DNA from: Rikenellaceae bacterium
GTDB lineage: Bacteria; Bacteroidota; Bacteroidia; Bacteroidales; Rikenellaceae
Assembly (NCBI GenBank): GCA_902363575.1
Contig: CABJAJ010000003.1
Span: 186,001 to 250,000, forward strand
DNA: 64,000 nucleotides
Reading direction: 5' to 3'
The notes under the pieces: generated by a model
What the model saw: the letters and a program-made list of their open reading frames with translations, nothing else
Database searches by the model: none
What the model was told of the DNA's origin: nothing
Program-made: the position numbers and the translations under genes
In this document: piece after piece, positions 40,152 to 49,700 of the stretch
How positions within the stretch are numbered: position 1 is the stretch's first letter
Layout of the letters: each line of letters opens with the position of its first letter

Positions 40152-40685
40152 TCAGGTTTTTCCCGTTGTGGAGTTCTGCCACGGAAGCCGCAGACGTTCC
40201 GCCGGATAGAGGCTCGACGTATCCACCTTCGAGGCATCCTCGGTCATCTGACGGCGGATAGCGGAGATGATTTTCCGGTTCCGGCGGATAAATTTCTCCA
40301 ACTTGCGCCGCCGCATCTCGTCGTAGAAGGGTTTCTTCGCCGGGGTCATCACGGTAGCACGGCGGCAATAGAGGCCGTCCCGTTCGTAAAGCTCCATGTA
40401 ACGCCGGAACTTGGGCTTCCTGAGTGACGGGTCTTTCGAGGCCGCGCAGACGATACGGATCAGCGGCAAGGGCGGAGCCCGGTGCCTGCCCGCCGGCAAC
40501 GACTGCATGATGAGTTGGAACACTTCCGGCACCTCGTATTTGAGGAAGAACCCCAGTTTGGTCTCCTCGAAGAGGTAACGCTTATACGTCCCCTTCGGCC
40601 TTCCGGACTTTCCGGGACGCTTTGCGGGGTTCTGTTCCGCCTTGCGGGTGATCCTCGCGCCCCGGTGTTTCTTCGCTTGTGCCAT
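40152..40685 (-). CDS. Basic phage protein, unknown function
   Basis: 177 residues from ATG 40685 (40712 and 40727 also possible). Very basic: KKHRGARITRKAEQNPAKRP, then RRRKLEKFIRRNRKIISAIR; the middle is helical (FFLKYEVPEVFQLIMQSLPA). It may bind nucleic acid or the capsid interior; no family recognised. The 5' end overlaps the 72-residue gene before it by about 100 bases in another frame, so one start may be wrong. Confidence 0.45.
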   Translation of the reverse strand: MAQAKKHRGARITRKAEQNPAKRPGKSGRPKGTYKRYLFEETKLGFFLKYEVPEVFQLIMQSLPAGRHRAPPLPLIRIVCAASKDPSLRKPKFRRYMELYERDGLYCRRATVMTPAKKPFYDEMRRRKLEKFIRRNRKIISAIRRQMTEDASKVDTSSLYPAERLRLPWQNSTTGKT

Positions 40686-40800
40686 GTGATTCGGGCTTAA
40701 CGGGTTCGACATGTGCCGCAGTAACATTTTGTGTGCGACGGTATTTCTCGCTGATGGCGGCGCGGCTGTTCAGGTCGCGCTGGATGTTGAGCTTTTTCAT
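40582..40800 (-). CDS. Small polar phage protein, uncertain
   Basis: 72 residues from ATG 40800, one base after the fibre stop. The first about 25 residues (MKKLNIQRDLNSRAAISEKY) look protein-like; the rest is low complexity (SHGTSEETPGREDHPQGG) and overlaps the next gene. It may be a short true gene whose end is non-conserved, or a short frame at the fibre 3' end. Confidence 0.3.
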   Translation of the reverse strand: MKKLNIQRDLNSRAAISEKYRRTQNVTAAHVEPVKPESHGTSEETPGREDHPQGGTEPRKASRKVRKAEGDV

Positions 40801-40801
40801 G

Positions 40802-42871
40802 TTATACCATGTATGAGAAGTTGATGTTAATTTCCGTGTTGTACATGCCCCGTTCGTAGATACGGACGTAGCGGCTTCCGGCATCGATGGTGAAGGACGA
40901 TCCCCGGTTGTATTTGTGATCGTCGTTCCAGTGCGCCATCGTGGTACGCAAGCCGTATTTGGGCGGAGAGACCTTGTTGGGAATGACGGCGACAATACCG
41001 CCTTCGTTGCTTCCGTCACGTCGGGCGGTGTTGATACGGCCTTGAATGCAGACAATGCTTCCTATCTGCCGGACAAAGAGCTTGCTGGTATCGGTTCCCG
41101 AACCGCTGTTCGACATCTGGAGCCAGCCGGTATCGGAGAGTTTGAGCTGATAGTCGGCGGCGTATGCGGCACCGAGCGTCTTGCAGGCCAGTTTGCGAGC
41201 CTCGTCATTGGGCAGGGTCAGGTCGGTGAGCTTGGCATCTTTACGCACATAGTTGTCCGTAAGGTCCTTGCTGCCGGCAGCGGCCAACTTGTCCCGAAGT
41301 ATCTGCTGGGCATCGGTCGAACTTTTCCCTTGACCGACCAAATAGGTGATGTAGTCCTGGAACAGCTCTGCAAGACGACCGAAACGGTTGTCCGCATCTT
41401 TTTTGGAATGGACACCGAGATTTCCGGCGGCGGTCTGCCGCTCTCCTTCATTGAGCCCGGCCAGTAGACGGTCGGCTTTTTTCCGGAGTTCGGCGGCTAC
41501 CTGCGCCGTGGTGACGTATCCCTCGCTCTGGGGCGTGTCCTCTCCGGCAAAGTTGCCGTTGGCAATGGCGTTCAGTTTGTCGAATAGTTCTTTTGTGAAA
41601 TCTTTTGTCGATAGTCCTTTACCCTCGACGGCATCCACTTTCCTGTTCAGCCCGTCGGTCAGGGCCTGCTGCGTGGCGTATGTCTTGGCGATGGAAATAC
41701 CGTTTACCTGTAAATCACCCTGCACATCGACGAAGTTCTTCGGGACGAGCAGAATACCGCCCGCCGTGTTGGTGATGGAAAAATGAGGATGTTTGTCTGC
41801 GGTATAGCCTACAATGGCGGCTTCCGCTCCCGATTGGTCGCACCAGCGTATGGTACCACCGAATGCGGCATCCGTCAGGACATGGTCTGCGTCGGAGAGC
41901 GTGATGCCATGCACCGAATCAACGGCCAGCAGGGCATGTACCGCCACCCGTTTGTCGGCCCCGCAGGCCTGCAATAGCGGCAACGCGCACCGCTTGCCGT
42001 CGTACACCTCGAAATTACGGTAGTAGGCCGTGCCCTCCTCGTATCCGTCATAGTTGATACGGACGGTTCCCTTGTCACTACGCTCGGCAATGTTCTTCAG
42101 TTGGTTCCCCGTAAAGTAAAGCGAGCCGGCACGCACCGTGTCGCTGCGCAGGTCGGACAAGGTACAGAGCCGCTCCGTAAAGCTGGCCGTGACAATGCCT
42201 TTGCTTTCGACGGTAACGCTGCCTTTAAGCAGGTCGAATACAACAGCGGCGACGGGAGCCGCATGAGTGCCGGCTTCAAGACGGGCGACGGAGGCTTCTG
42301 CAAAGTATCCCCGCAGAATCTGTTTGCTGCCGGCCGGGACGACAAGCAGCGAATGTTTGCTCTCGATACCTTTCTCGACGGTCAGGGTGCCGGTCAGCAG
42401 GAGGTCTTTGCGAACGGTCTGTCTGGTAAAGGGGCTGTCGGTCATCAGGGCGTAGCGACCGAAGAATTTATCAACCAGTCGGGGTGCGTAGTCGGCAGTT
42501 ACCTCGATGAATTGCGGCAAGGTTCCCGTAACGGAATCAGCCGTATCGGGGACCACCTTGCCGCCCAGCGCGAGATAGCAGGTACGGCCGCGTTTGTTCA
42601 CCTCATTGGCATAGACCACCGACTCGTGACAGTTCTTCTCGTAGATATAGTAGGGATAGGAAGCGTCGGCAGCCCCCTCGAAACGGCGGACCTTGCCGTT
42701 TATCCACACGTATCCGGGGGTGATGGTCGCCCCTTGGCACACGCAGCCCGAGACGATGAAGTTCGTGCAACCCTCGAAAAGGCTGCCCAAAGCCAGTGCC
42801 ATCTCTTGCAGGTTGATGATATCGTCAGCGTAAGTGTAGCGTCCGCCGCTTTCCGCGATGTATTCTTTCAT
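40802..42871 (-). CDS. Phage tail fibre / receptor-binding protein
   Basis: 689 residues. N-terminal ESGGRYTYADDIINLQEMAL attachment-like region, then beta-rich stretches (CVCQGATITPGYVWINGKVR), trimerisation-type repeats (TQQALTDGLNRKVDAVEGKG, LNEGERQTAAGNLGVHSKKD, KLAAAGSKDLTDNYVRKDAK) and a C-terminal SGTDTSKLFVRQIGSIVCIQ domain with a shape like fibre knobs. It begins with an ATGA overlap with the gpI-like gene. The likely role is adsorption to the host surface. Confidence 0.75.
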   Translation of the reverse strand: MKEYIAESGGRYTYADDIINLQEMALALGSLFEGCTNFIVSGCVCQGATITPGYVWINGKVRRFEGAADASYPYYIYEKNCHESVVYANEVNKRGRTCYLALGGKVVPDTADSVTGTLPQFIEVTADYAPRLVDKFFGRYALMTDSPFTRQTVRKDLLLTGTLTVEKGIESKHSLLVVPAGSKQILRGYFAEASVARLEAGTHAAPVAAVVFDLLKGSVTVESKGIVTASFTERLCTLSDLRSDTVRAGSLYFTGNQLKNIAERSDKGTVRINYDGYEEGTAYYRNFEVYDGKRCALPLLQACGADKRVAVHALLAVDSVHGITLSDADHVLTDAAFGGTIRWCDQSGAEAAIVGYTADKHPHFSITNTAGGILLVPKNFVDVQGDLQVNGISIAKTYATQQALTDGLNRKVDAVEGKGLSTKDFTKELFDKLNAIANGNFAGEDTPQSEGYVTTAQVAAELRKKADRLLAGLNEGERQTAAGNLGVHSKKDADNRFGRLAELFQDYITYLVGQGKSSTDAQQILRDKLAAAGSKDLTDNYVRKDAKLTDLTLPNDEARKLACKTLGAAYAADYQLKLSDTGWLQMSNSGSGTDTSKLFVRQIGSIVCIQGRINTARRDGSNEGGIVAVIPNKVSPPKYGLRTTMAHWNDDHKYNRGSSFTIDAGSRYVRIYERGMYNTEININFSYMV

Positions 42872-43440
42872 TATTTTGTTTTATTGGGTTTGATTTCTTC
42901 TCCGTCGATTTTTATCAGATAAGTCTTGCCCGCCGTGCGGTAGGTATTTACCGCGTAGGAGAGCATGTAGACGAATTCCCGCGTAGGAATGGTAATGGAT
43001 GGTACACACACCATGAAGCTGACTTTTGCAACGGCTTTCTCTTCGGTAAGCAAATGGAACGGCCGGGGATTTTCATCGTCGCGGTCCGTCGTGACCTGCT
43101 CGCCCTCGTACCACACCGTGAAAGGACGGCCGACCATCGCTCCCTCGTGATAGAGGTCCACGCCGAGCGGCGTGCTGTCAATGATGTGGATGGCGTCGGA
43201 TGCGTCGCGGAAGTAACGGCGGAACCGGTAGTTCAGCCACCACTCGAACCACATCACCTGCGAGGTCATGCGTGCTTCGATCTGCCGCTCCCGCGCCCAC
43301 GCGCAGAAACGGTCGTTCAGGCTTTGCAGCGGCCACACGAGGCTTCCGAGCAGCAAAAGGTAACGCCGTCCCGACAAATAGTGCGGGGTCAGGCGGTTGA
43401 TGAGCCTGTCAGTCGGTAACCGGTATCTGTTATTGTCCAT
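42871..43440 (-). CDS. Baseplate/tail protein I-like
   Basis: 189 residues. The order J-like, this gene, tail fibre is the P2/Mu order J-I-H, supporting a gpI-like role. It is Arg/Tyr/Trp rich (LNDRFCAWARERQIEARMTS, VMWFEWWLNYRFRRYFRD) with no clear motif. Overlaps the baseplate J-like gene by 11 bases and the fibre by 1 base. Confidence 0.5.
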   Translation of the reverse strand: MDNNRYRLPTDRLINRLTPHYLSGRRYLLLLGSLVWPLQSLNDRFCAWARERQIEARMTSQVMWFEWWLNYRFRRYFRDASDAIHIIDSTPLGVDLYHEGAMVGRPFTVWYEGEQVTTDRDDENPRPFHLLTEEKAVAKVSFMVCVPSITIPTREFVYMLSYAVNTYRTAGKTYLIKIDGEEIKPNKTK

Positions 43441-44317
43441 CGACGCTGAGTTTTAGAGCTTGTCGGAAATTGGGGATTTGTTCTTCGCCGCCCTTCCCGG
43501 AGGACTGGCGCAAGTATCCGGAAACGGTGTGCCGCATTCGCACGATGCGCTCCATCGGCATCAAAGTCCCGTCGCTGTTGTGGCAGGCTAAAAAGACACC
43601 CTGCCGGGGCGTGGCCTCTTCGTCGATCCACACGTCGGTCACATGCTCGGCCGAACGGATGGCTTCCATGACTTTGGAGACATAGACGGCGGCATTGAAC
43701 TCGATGTTCATCATGTATTCTTTGAGTCTCTCTTCGATGTTGTCGAAGACCTCCGCCTCGGAGATGGCACCGTCCCAAAAGACGGAAAGCCGGGGTACCA
43801 GCAGGTCGCCGGGCAGAGAGGTTACCTCGACGCGGGTACCGGCGAATTTGATCTTGGCGAGGTAAGCACGGATCTGTACCAGCTCCTCTTCGTCCACGGC
43901 GGACAGGTTGCCCTTGTCCCCGGTGGCGACCTTCAGGACCAGTTTGCTGTCGAGGTTCACGTCGTCGCTGCTTTCGTCATAGGAAACCTGCGTGATGATG
44001 CGCTTGCTTTCGTCCACGGAGGCGTACCCGAAAGCCAGACCGTCTTCTCGAACCGTCAGTTCGTCGCCTTTCTGGTACTGGAGCAATGCACGGGCGTAGT
44101 AATCCGGAGTGCCGTTGATACGCCGGTTGATGGTTTCGGAGATGTCGTAGGCGAAGACATCGAGCAGGGTCTCGAAACTGTGGATGACGGCGGCGACCGT
44201 CCACGCAATGCCGTTCAGAATGGAGAGTTTCGAGTCGCTGGAAAATTCATTCAGTTCCATGCGTTTGTTGCGCTCCCGGACGGCCTCGTCGTATATTTCT
44301 TTCAGGGTTCTGCTCAT
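43430..44317 (-). CDS. Baseplate J-like protein
   Basis: 295 residues from ATG 44317 (an in-frame upstream stretch overlaps the next gene and is unlikely). LKEIYDEAVRERNKRMELNE, ILNGIAWTVAAVIHSFETLL and TINRRINGTPDYYARALLQY resemble the N-terminal region of Baseplate_J proteins, followed by a beta-rich core (VEVTSLPGDLLVPRLSVFWD). Forms the baseplate wedge with the gp25/W-like protein. 4 bases after the LysM gene. Confidence 0.6.
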   Translation of the reverse strand: MSRTLKEIYDEAVRERNKRMELNEFSSDSKLSILNGIAWTVAAVIHSFETLLDVFAYDISETINRRINGTPDYYARALLQYQKGDELTVREDGLAFGYASVDESKRIITQVSYDESSDDVNLDSKLVLKVATGDKGNLSAVDEEELVQIRAYLAKIKFAGTRVEVTSLPGDLLVPRLSVFWDGAISEAEVFDNIEERLKEYMMNIEFNAAVYVSKVMEAIRSAEHVTDVWIDEEATPRQGVFLACHNSDGTLMPMERIVRMRHTVSGYLRQSSGKGGEEQIPNFRQALKLSVDGQ

Positions 44318-44321
44318 GGGT

Positions 44322-45263
44322 TCAAGGTTGATTGGGGATGTAACGATAACATTTTTCAGGGGTACGGACGATCCAGGCACCGCCTTCGTTCCAGCTCTCC
44401 TCGTGAGTGAGCAGCCAGACCGCTTCCAGACCGGTGGCGGGGACACATTCGCCGTCCGCATTCCGCACGGGTTCCGCGTAAGTGCCGGAAGGAACGACGG
44501 GCAGTGTGAGGTCGCAGTTGCGGCGGCCGTAATGATGGGTAACCAGCCGGATCAGGTATTCATCGACGACAGCACGACTTACGTCGGCATCCGTCAGATC
44601 GAGCGTCATCAGTTGCCGGCACTCCGCCAACGGCAGCAGTGTCCCGCAACTATGGCGGCTGAGGTCCATCCGGAAGACACCGTCCAGCAGAGGTGCGAAT
44701 TCCAGCGGGCATGAACCGCCGCAAAGCGAGAACCGCTCGCAATGAAGCGGTTCGGGCAGACGGATACGACGGGCACCGCTCGCGCTCAAGTCGAGGCTTT
44801 GAAGGGTAAAATCTCCGTACATGCGTACCTGTCGGGGCATAACGACCGTGTTGTCGAAACGGTGTTCGATAAGTTGTGCGGAAGAATCCAGTACAACGGT
44901 TTCCAACGGGGAGTTGTCGCCCCAGTCGATTTCGGAGGCACCATTACCGGAAAGGGAGAAAGCCGTAGCGATTTGTGCGGCTTCCAACGTAAACCACAAA
45001 CGGCGAGGTCCCGACGGATGTTTGGGATAGACGTTTCGTTCACCGCCGGCCGGTACGATTTGCTCACGACGGTATCTGGCAACTACATCCGCGTTGATCA
45101 CGAAATCGTCCGTGTAGAAAAGCTCGTCACCGCCACGGAGCGTATCGGCTAAAGAGAGCACGGGATTGCAGATCAGCAGGTCCACGATGCCCTCTATTGA
45201 ACCGGTCAGGTGCAGGGCTATGTCATACAGGTTCTGACCTTCGGTGACGACATATTTACCCAT
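44322..45263 (-). CDS. LysM-like tail/baseplate protein
   Basis: 313 residues from ATG 45263, which overlaps the preceding stop by 8 bases. The N terminus (GKYVVTEGQNLYDIALHLTG, IEGIVDLLICNPVLSLADTL) is a LysM module, as in the hub-proximal proteins of contractile tails. The C-terminal 200 residues are beta-rich with a leucine-repeat-like part (SFTLQSLDLSASGARRIRLP-type, LMTLDLTDADVS). No known domain is assigned to it. Confidence 0.6.
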   Translation of the reverse strand: MGKYVVTEGQNLYDIALHLTGSIEGIVDLLICNPVLSLADTLRGGDELFYTDDFVINADVVARYRREQIVPAGGERNVYPKHPSGPRRLWFTLEAAQIATAFSLSGNGASEIDWGDNSPLETVVLDSSAQLIEHRFDNTVVMPRQVRMYGDFTLQSLDLSASGARRIRLPEPLHCERFSLCGGSCPLEFAPLLDGVFRMDLSRHSCGTLLPLAECRQLMTLDLTDADVSRAVVDEYLIRLVTHHYGRRNCDLTLPVVPSGTYAEPVRNADGECVPATGLEAVWLLTHEESWNEGGAWIVRTPEKCYRYIPNQP

Positions 45264-45945
45264 GCTGTTCCTCCTTTTCTTCGGTTTCCAGCAAAAGTTC
45301 TCCGGTAACGGAGTCCATGTAGGCATTGATGATGACCATGTTGTCTCCCTTGAATTCGGATTGCAGCCTCGCTGCGAGGTTGTTGTTCTCGAAGTTGCCG
45401 TGCAGGAAGTCGATCAGACCGACGCCGGTGGTGGGATGCTGGTACAGATTGCCCGGAAAGGCTTTCAGCAAGAACACCTCGTTCTGGTATTTGGCGGCAC
45501 CGATTTCCAGATCGGTGTCGTCACCGGAATAGAGAAGCAGACAGCCGTCCCGAAGGACAAGATGATAGCGGCCTTCTTCGTTGACGGTCTCGTATTCGGA
45601 GAGCCGGATAGCTCGCATCGTGCCTTCGCTGTCCTGCAAATACACGGGAAACCAGACGGTGTTGTCCGTGGAGTTGATGATATATTCGGGATGTCCCGTG
45701 CCGTTGTCCAGGTGCAGGCGCACGAGAAGTTCCTTGTAGATCGGCGTGTAAGGGATTTGCACATGAAATCCCTGTTCGACACGGCGACGCACGGCAGAAT
45801 CCGCCGGGACGGTTATCTCCCCGCGTACCCGCTTTTCGTCCTGTTCTCCCGACAGATGAAAGGGATAGAACACCTTGCCGGCCAGACCGGTCGAGGTGTT
45901 TACCTCACCCAAAGAAGGATTCATCGTGATATCCATTCGTGCCAT
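45256..45945 (-). CDS. Baseplate wedge protein, gp25/W-like C-terminal region
   Basis: 229 residues. The C terminus (LLKAFPGNLYQHPTTGVGLI, DFLHGNFENNNLAARLQSEF, VIINAYMDSVTGELLLETEE) is like the gp25/gpW baseplate wedge family (a region giving the P-x-x-G-x-x-L-x-x-F signature). The N-terminal 130 residues are an additional beta domain (MDITMNPSLGEVNTSTGLAG, PYTPIYKELLVRLHLDNGTG). A GC-rich terminator hairpin and a GCTAATCTTT motif precede it. Confidence 0.5.
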   Translation of the reverse strand: MARMDITMNPSLGEVNTSTGLAGKVFYPFHLSGEQDEKRVRGEITVPADSAVRRRVEQGFHVQIPYTPIYKELLVRLHLDNGTGHPEYIINSTDNTVWFPVYLQDSEGTMRAIRLSEYETVNEEGRYHLVLRDGCLLLYSGDDTDLEIGAAKYQNEVFLLKAFPGNLYQHPTTGVGLIDFLHGNFENNNLAARLQSEFKGDNMVIINAYMDSVTGELLLETEEKEEQHG

Positions 45946-45953
45946 ATATATTC

Positions 45954-45986
45954 ATTAAAAAAGGCCCGGGCACTATCGCGCCGGGG
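45954..45986 (-). terminator. GC-rich hairpin with T-run before the gp25-like gene
   Basis: GGCCCCGGC / GCCCGGGCC stem (45963-45988) followed on the minus strand by TTTTTT. Same layout as before the terminase small subunit: motif, hairpin, gene. Confidence 0.6.
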
Positions 45987-45998
45987 CCGTGTGCTACT

Positions 45999-46008
45999 AA
46001 AGATTAGC
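45999..46008 (-). promoter_or_regulatory. Putative phage promoter motif (GCTAATCTTT)
   Basis: GCTAATCTTTAG on the minus strand, 54 bases before the gp25-like gene with a GC hairpin between. The flanking GCTA/TAGC gives it a small dyad. Confidence 0.35.
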
Positions 46009-46035
46009 GACCTGGAAACGGAATGGTTTAGGAAG

Positions 46036-46359
46036 TTACTGGGAAATTGCCGCATCGTAGATTTTCTCCACGACCATCCACATGTCATCCGGCAGTTTCT
46101 CGTCCGAGAGCTTCTCGCACGCCTGTTTCAGGTAGGTAAGTTCGTCTGCCGAGAAGCCGATGCTCACGGGCGTATCCTTCTCGATGTCCCATTCGATACG
46201 TCCGTTTTCTTCATTCTCGTGAAGTCCTACAGTCTTACGTTCCTCTTCGCTGATCTCGATCTTGTGCAGGATCTCCTTCTTGTGGTTGAACTCCTTGAAC
46301 GTGCCCTCCTTGGGCAGGATGACCGGAATGTAGAGCCGGTCCTTGATGTTTAATTCCAT
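46036..46359 (-). CDS. Small phage protein, unknown function
   Basis: 107 residues, acidic: LNIKDRLYIPVILPKEGTFK, then ISEEERKTVGLHENEENGRI and SADELTYLKQACEKLSDEKL. Two-part layout of a short beta-rich start and a helical end, as in many tail-assembly or chaperone-like phage proteins. 17 bases after the 101-residue gene. No family recognised. Confidence 0.5.
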   Translation of the reverse strand: MELNIKDRLYIPVILPKEGTFKEFNHKKEILHKIEISEEERKTVGLHENEENGRIEWDIEKDTPVSIGFSADELTYLKQACEKLSDEKLPDDMWMVVEKIYDAAISQ

Positions 46360-46376
46360 ATTGTTCGATAATTGGT

Positions 46377-46682
46377 TTACTTGTTGTTTTCGGTTTCCGA
46401 TGCCACAACGGTCTGGATGTTATTCATAAACTCCTCGAAGTCCGCCATCAGTTCGGCAATGGAGGCCCGTCCGGGCAGGGAGCAGAAGACCTGCTCGTTC
46501 TCATAGGTAATGGTGCCGATAAATATCGGGGCAACGTCGCTCTCCAGATTGGTAGACGGATCGTAGATAGTCGCCAGCACTCGTTCCAGTACTCCGTCGG
46601 TAATGGTAAAGTCCAGATTGTAGAGCGCGTGCTCGTTCTTCTCCCTCGCTGTCTTGGTTGTTGTGATTCGGATAATGTTCAT
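46377..46682 (-). CDS. Small phage protein, unknown function
   Basis: 101 residues: NIIRITTTKTAREKNEHALY, then TIYDPSTNLESDVAPIFIGT and SIAELMADFEEFMNNIQTVV. Acidic with a helical C terminus. It may be a tail-assembly or structural protein; no family recognised. A GCTATTCTTA motif lies 20 bases upstream. Confidence 0.5.
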   Translation of the reverse strand: MNIIRITTTKTAREKNEHALYNLDFTITDGVLERVLATIYDPSTNLESDVAPIFIGTITYENEQVFCSLPGRASIAELMADFEEFMNNIQTVVASETENNK

Positions 46683-46702
46683 GGTTTATGTCTGTTTTGT
46701 AT

Positions 46703-46711
46703 AAGAATAGC
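46703..46711 (-). promoter_or_regulatory. Putative phage promoter motif (GCTATTCTT)
   Basis: TGCTATTCTTATACAAAAC on the minus strand, 20 bases upstream of the 101-residue gene and just after the 1236-residue fibre gene. Confidence 0.4.
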
Positions 46712-46749
46712 AGATGCCGATCCGCAAAGGGTGAGTGTACTCCCAAAAA

Positions 46750-49700
46750 TTACAAGTCCCAGTCCGCTGTACTGATCACTTGAAAGTTGAAAGAGCCATC
46801 GTTACGGGATGCATCGTCCTGCGTATAGATATCGAAATAGTACGAATAGATAGCCTTGACCGTGGGATAGATCGGGGTGTTTTCCGCCGTGGAATAGATT
46901 CCCGTGGCCATGACAATATACCGGCTGGAGAGACTCCACGAAGATGGAAGATAAACCCTGTACATGCCTTTCCCCAGACGGCTCACGGATACCGACTTCG
47001 AGCCGTCAAAACAACGGTAGCGTATCGATGCGCTGGAGGTTGTACCCGTAACGATCCCCGTTACGAGAATCTGTTGGAACTTGCCGTAGCGGCTCGTCGT
47101 CATCATGTCACGGCGGTTGAGTACGATCCATCCGAAAAAGGTCGTGTTGTCTCCATAGCCGATCAGCTCCACGACCTCACGGGAAAACGATAAGGTCGAT
47201 TTGGAGATGCCGTCCTCGTAGAAGTATTTGCCGCTGGGAGCGGTAATGCTCATTACGCCGGAAGAGATAGTCGAGCCCCACCGATAATTCACCAGACAAA
47301 TGCGGCGTCCGGAGTTTTCAAGCGTCCACGGCAGGTTGATGTTCTCGTTCCATCCCCCTGACTGTATGCACACCACGTTGTCGTAATGCACGGGGTCGGT
47401 TTGTATGCCACCGGTTGTACCACCTCCGATGTTAATCCAGATTGAAGGGTCGTTTTCCACGAAGGCACTGCGGATGGTTCCCTGAATGGTTACATCCTTG
47501 AACTTACCGCCTTGTGCCACGATATTTCCGGAGGCGTCCCACTGGAATTTTCCATTGGCAACCTGTCCCGAGCCGTCCGTATTGAAGACGCTTTTTCCGG
47601 AACCGAACGAAGCCGAACCGTCGTTATTGAGCTTCCAGCGTGTGCTGTTGGTAATGGAACCGTCGGCACCCAATGATACGTTGTTTTTGTAAATGCGGGT
47701 ATTGTCGAATGCCCAGCCGGCAATACGGTTGTAAATCTCCTTGGAACCGGACTTCGTGTAGTTAGCCGAAAGACAGAAATACTCCACGTTGTCCCACGTC
47801 ATCATCTGGATGCCGAGAAAACCGGTTTTTACAGTGCTACCCGAAGCTGCGATCTGTCCGAAAACCACATGGCCGGCATTACTGGTCTGATGCCACGTCA
47901 TGGTAATACCCAGCGGCTTATAGGCTCCCGTATACCAATAACCGGAACCGCTGGCTGCCGAGCGTATCTGTATTGGCATGGCACCGACCGCACCGATACT
48001 GCCTACCGTGATATTATCCGAGCCGATGGTCCAGCCGCCGATCTTACCCCGCACAAACGTGCAGGTCAAACCGTTGATATAAGCCGTGTTAATGATGTTG
48101 GCCTTGATGCTGGCGGCATCGAGTTTCGCGGAAGTAATACTCCCTGCGGCAATACGGTCTGCGCTGAGCGTACCGCTCTTGATACTGGAAGCGTCGATGC
48201 TGACGGCATTGACCTGTGCAGCGGTCAGCGTGCCGGTGTAGATACCCGTTGAACTGATATAGGTCAGCGGGTGAGCTGCCAGCGTGCTGTCGCTGCCTTG
48301 TGCAAGGACGATGAAGCGCTTGCGACGGATTTCTTCCTCTACGGATGCGGTCAGTGTCCGGGGTGCGGGTGCAAAGGCTTGCGTCGTACCGCTCTGAAAG
48401 ATCAAATCGGAATTGTAGGCGATCTGGGGTGCTGCCGGAATAGGAGACGGACTCACGGCATTGCTTACAATCGGCTGGTCGGAATAGATATGATAGACTG
48501 CACCTGTTGTGCCGCCTCCTCGAAGAAAGATTGCAAACATGCAACAGTTGCCGCACAACGTAGCTCCGGCAAACATCCGACAATACATCTCCGAGAGTTC
48601 GTAAATGTCCCATGAATAGGAAATACCGCCCCAACCGCCAAAATTGGCTTTCAACAATAAAATCAGTCCCCCTTTATGCGTGGCCGTGTTCCAGCTATCC
48701 GGGGCTTGCTCGCTATATCCACGCCGGATGAGAATGTCGCGTTTGACTGTCTGATCCCCGCCTTTGAAGATGACGGGATAGTATTTGTCTTCCTCCCCGT
48801 TGATAACGAGTTTATAATAGTATGGATAACCGAAATTGGCCTTCTTGGCCGCTTCGATATCGTTCTTCCAGTTCAGTGATACTGCGGACGAGAACGTCAC
48901 CGTGCCGGCAGCATTCCACGAGATATTACCCGAAGCGATGCTACCCGAACCGTCGTTATTGAGTTTCCATTTCGTGCCGTTGGTAATGGAGCCATCGGCA
49001 CCCAGTACAATATTGTTCTTGTAGATACGTGAGGCTTCGACATTCCAACCGGCAATCGTATTGGCCGAACCGAACCGGGCAAGGCAGGTGCCGTTGCCAT
49101 CCGTGGCGAAAAATCCGAAGTCGCTATCCGTATTATAGTATAGCTGTGCCCGCTTTCCGCTTGTAGCACTTGAATTCGCACCGTAGACGACCACCCGTTT
49201 GTTGCCGCTATCCAAAAGGATATGGCTGTTTGACAAAGTAGTCGTGCCGATAGTCCAACCTCCGATCGTTCCCCGGACGAATGCACAGGATAAGCCGTTG
49301 ATGTAGGCGGTATTGATGATGTTCGACTTGATTTCCGCTGCATTCAGCCGTGCAGTAGCGATAGTGCCGGAAGTGATTTGCGAGGCGTTGATATTGATAG
49401 CCGACACGGTATTTGCCGAGAGCTTGCCGGTAAAGATTCCGTTCGCGTCGATATAGGTCAGCTTATTGGACCAGCCTTCCGTCGTGGCTTTCGTGGTGAT
49501 GGCGTCCGCTACGGCACGGGCATCCGTGCCGGCCTTTTTCGCATCCGCGATGGAAGCGTTGAGTTGCGTTGTCAGCGTGGAGATCTTCCCGTCAGCATCC
49601 TTTCCGGCCTGTGTGACGGCTTCGTTCTTTTTGGTATCGGCATAGCTCTTGGCAGATACCAGTGCTGCATCCGCCTTGCTCTGAGCAGTGGTAGCGGCAG

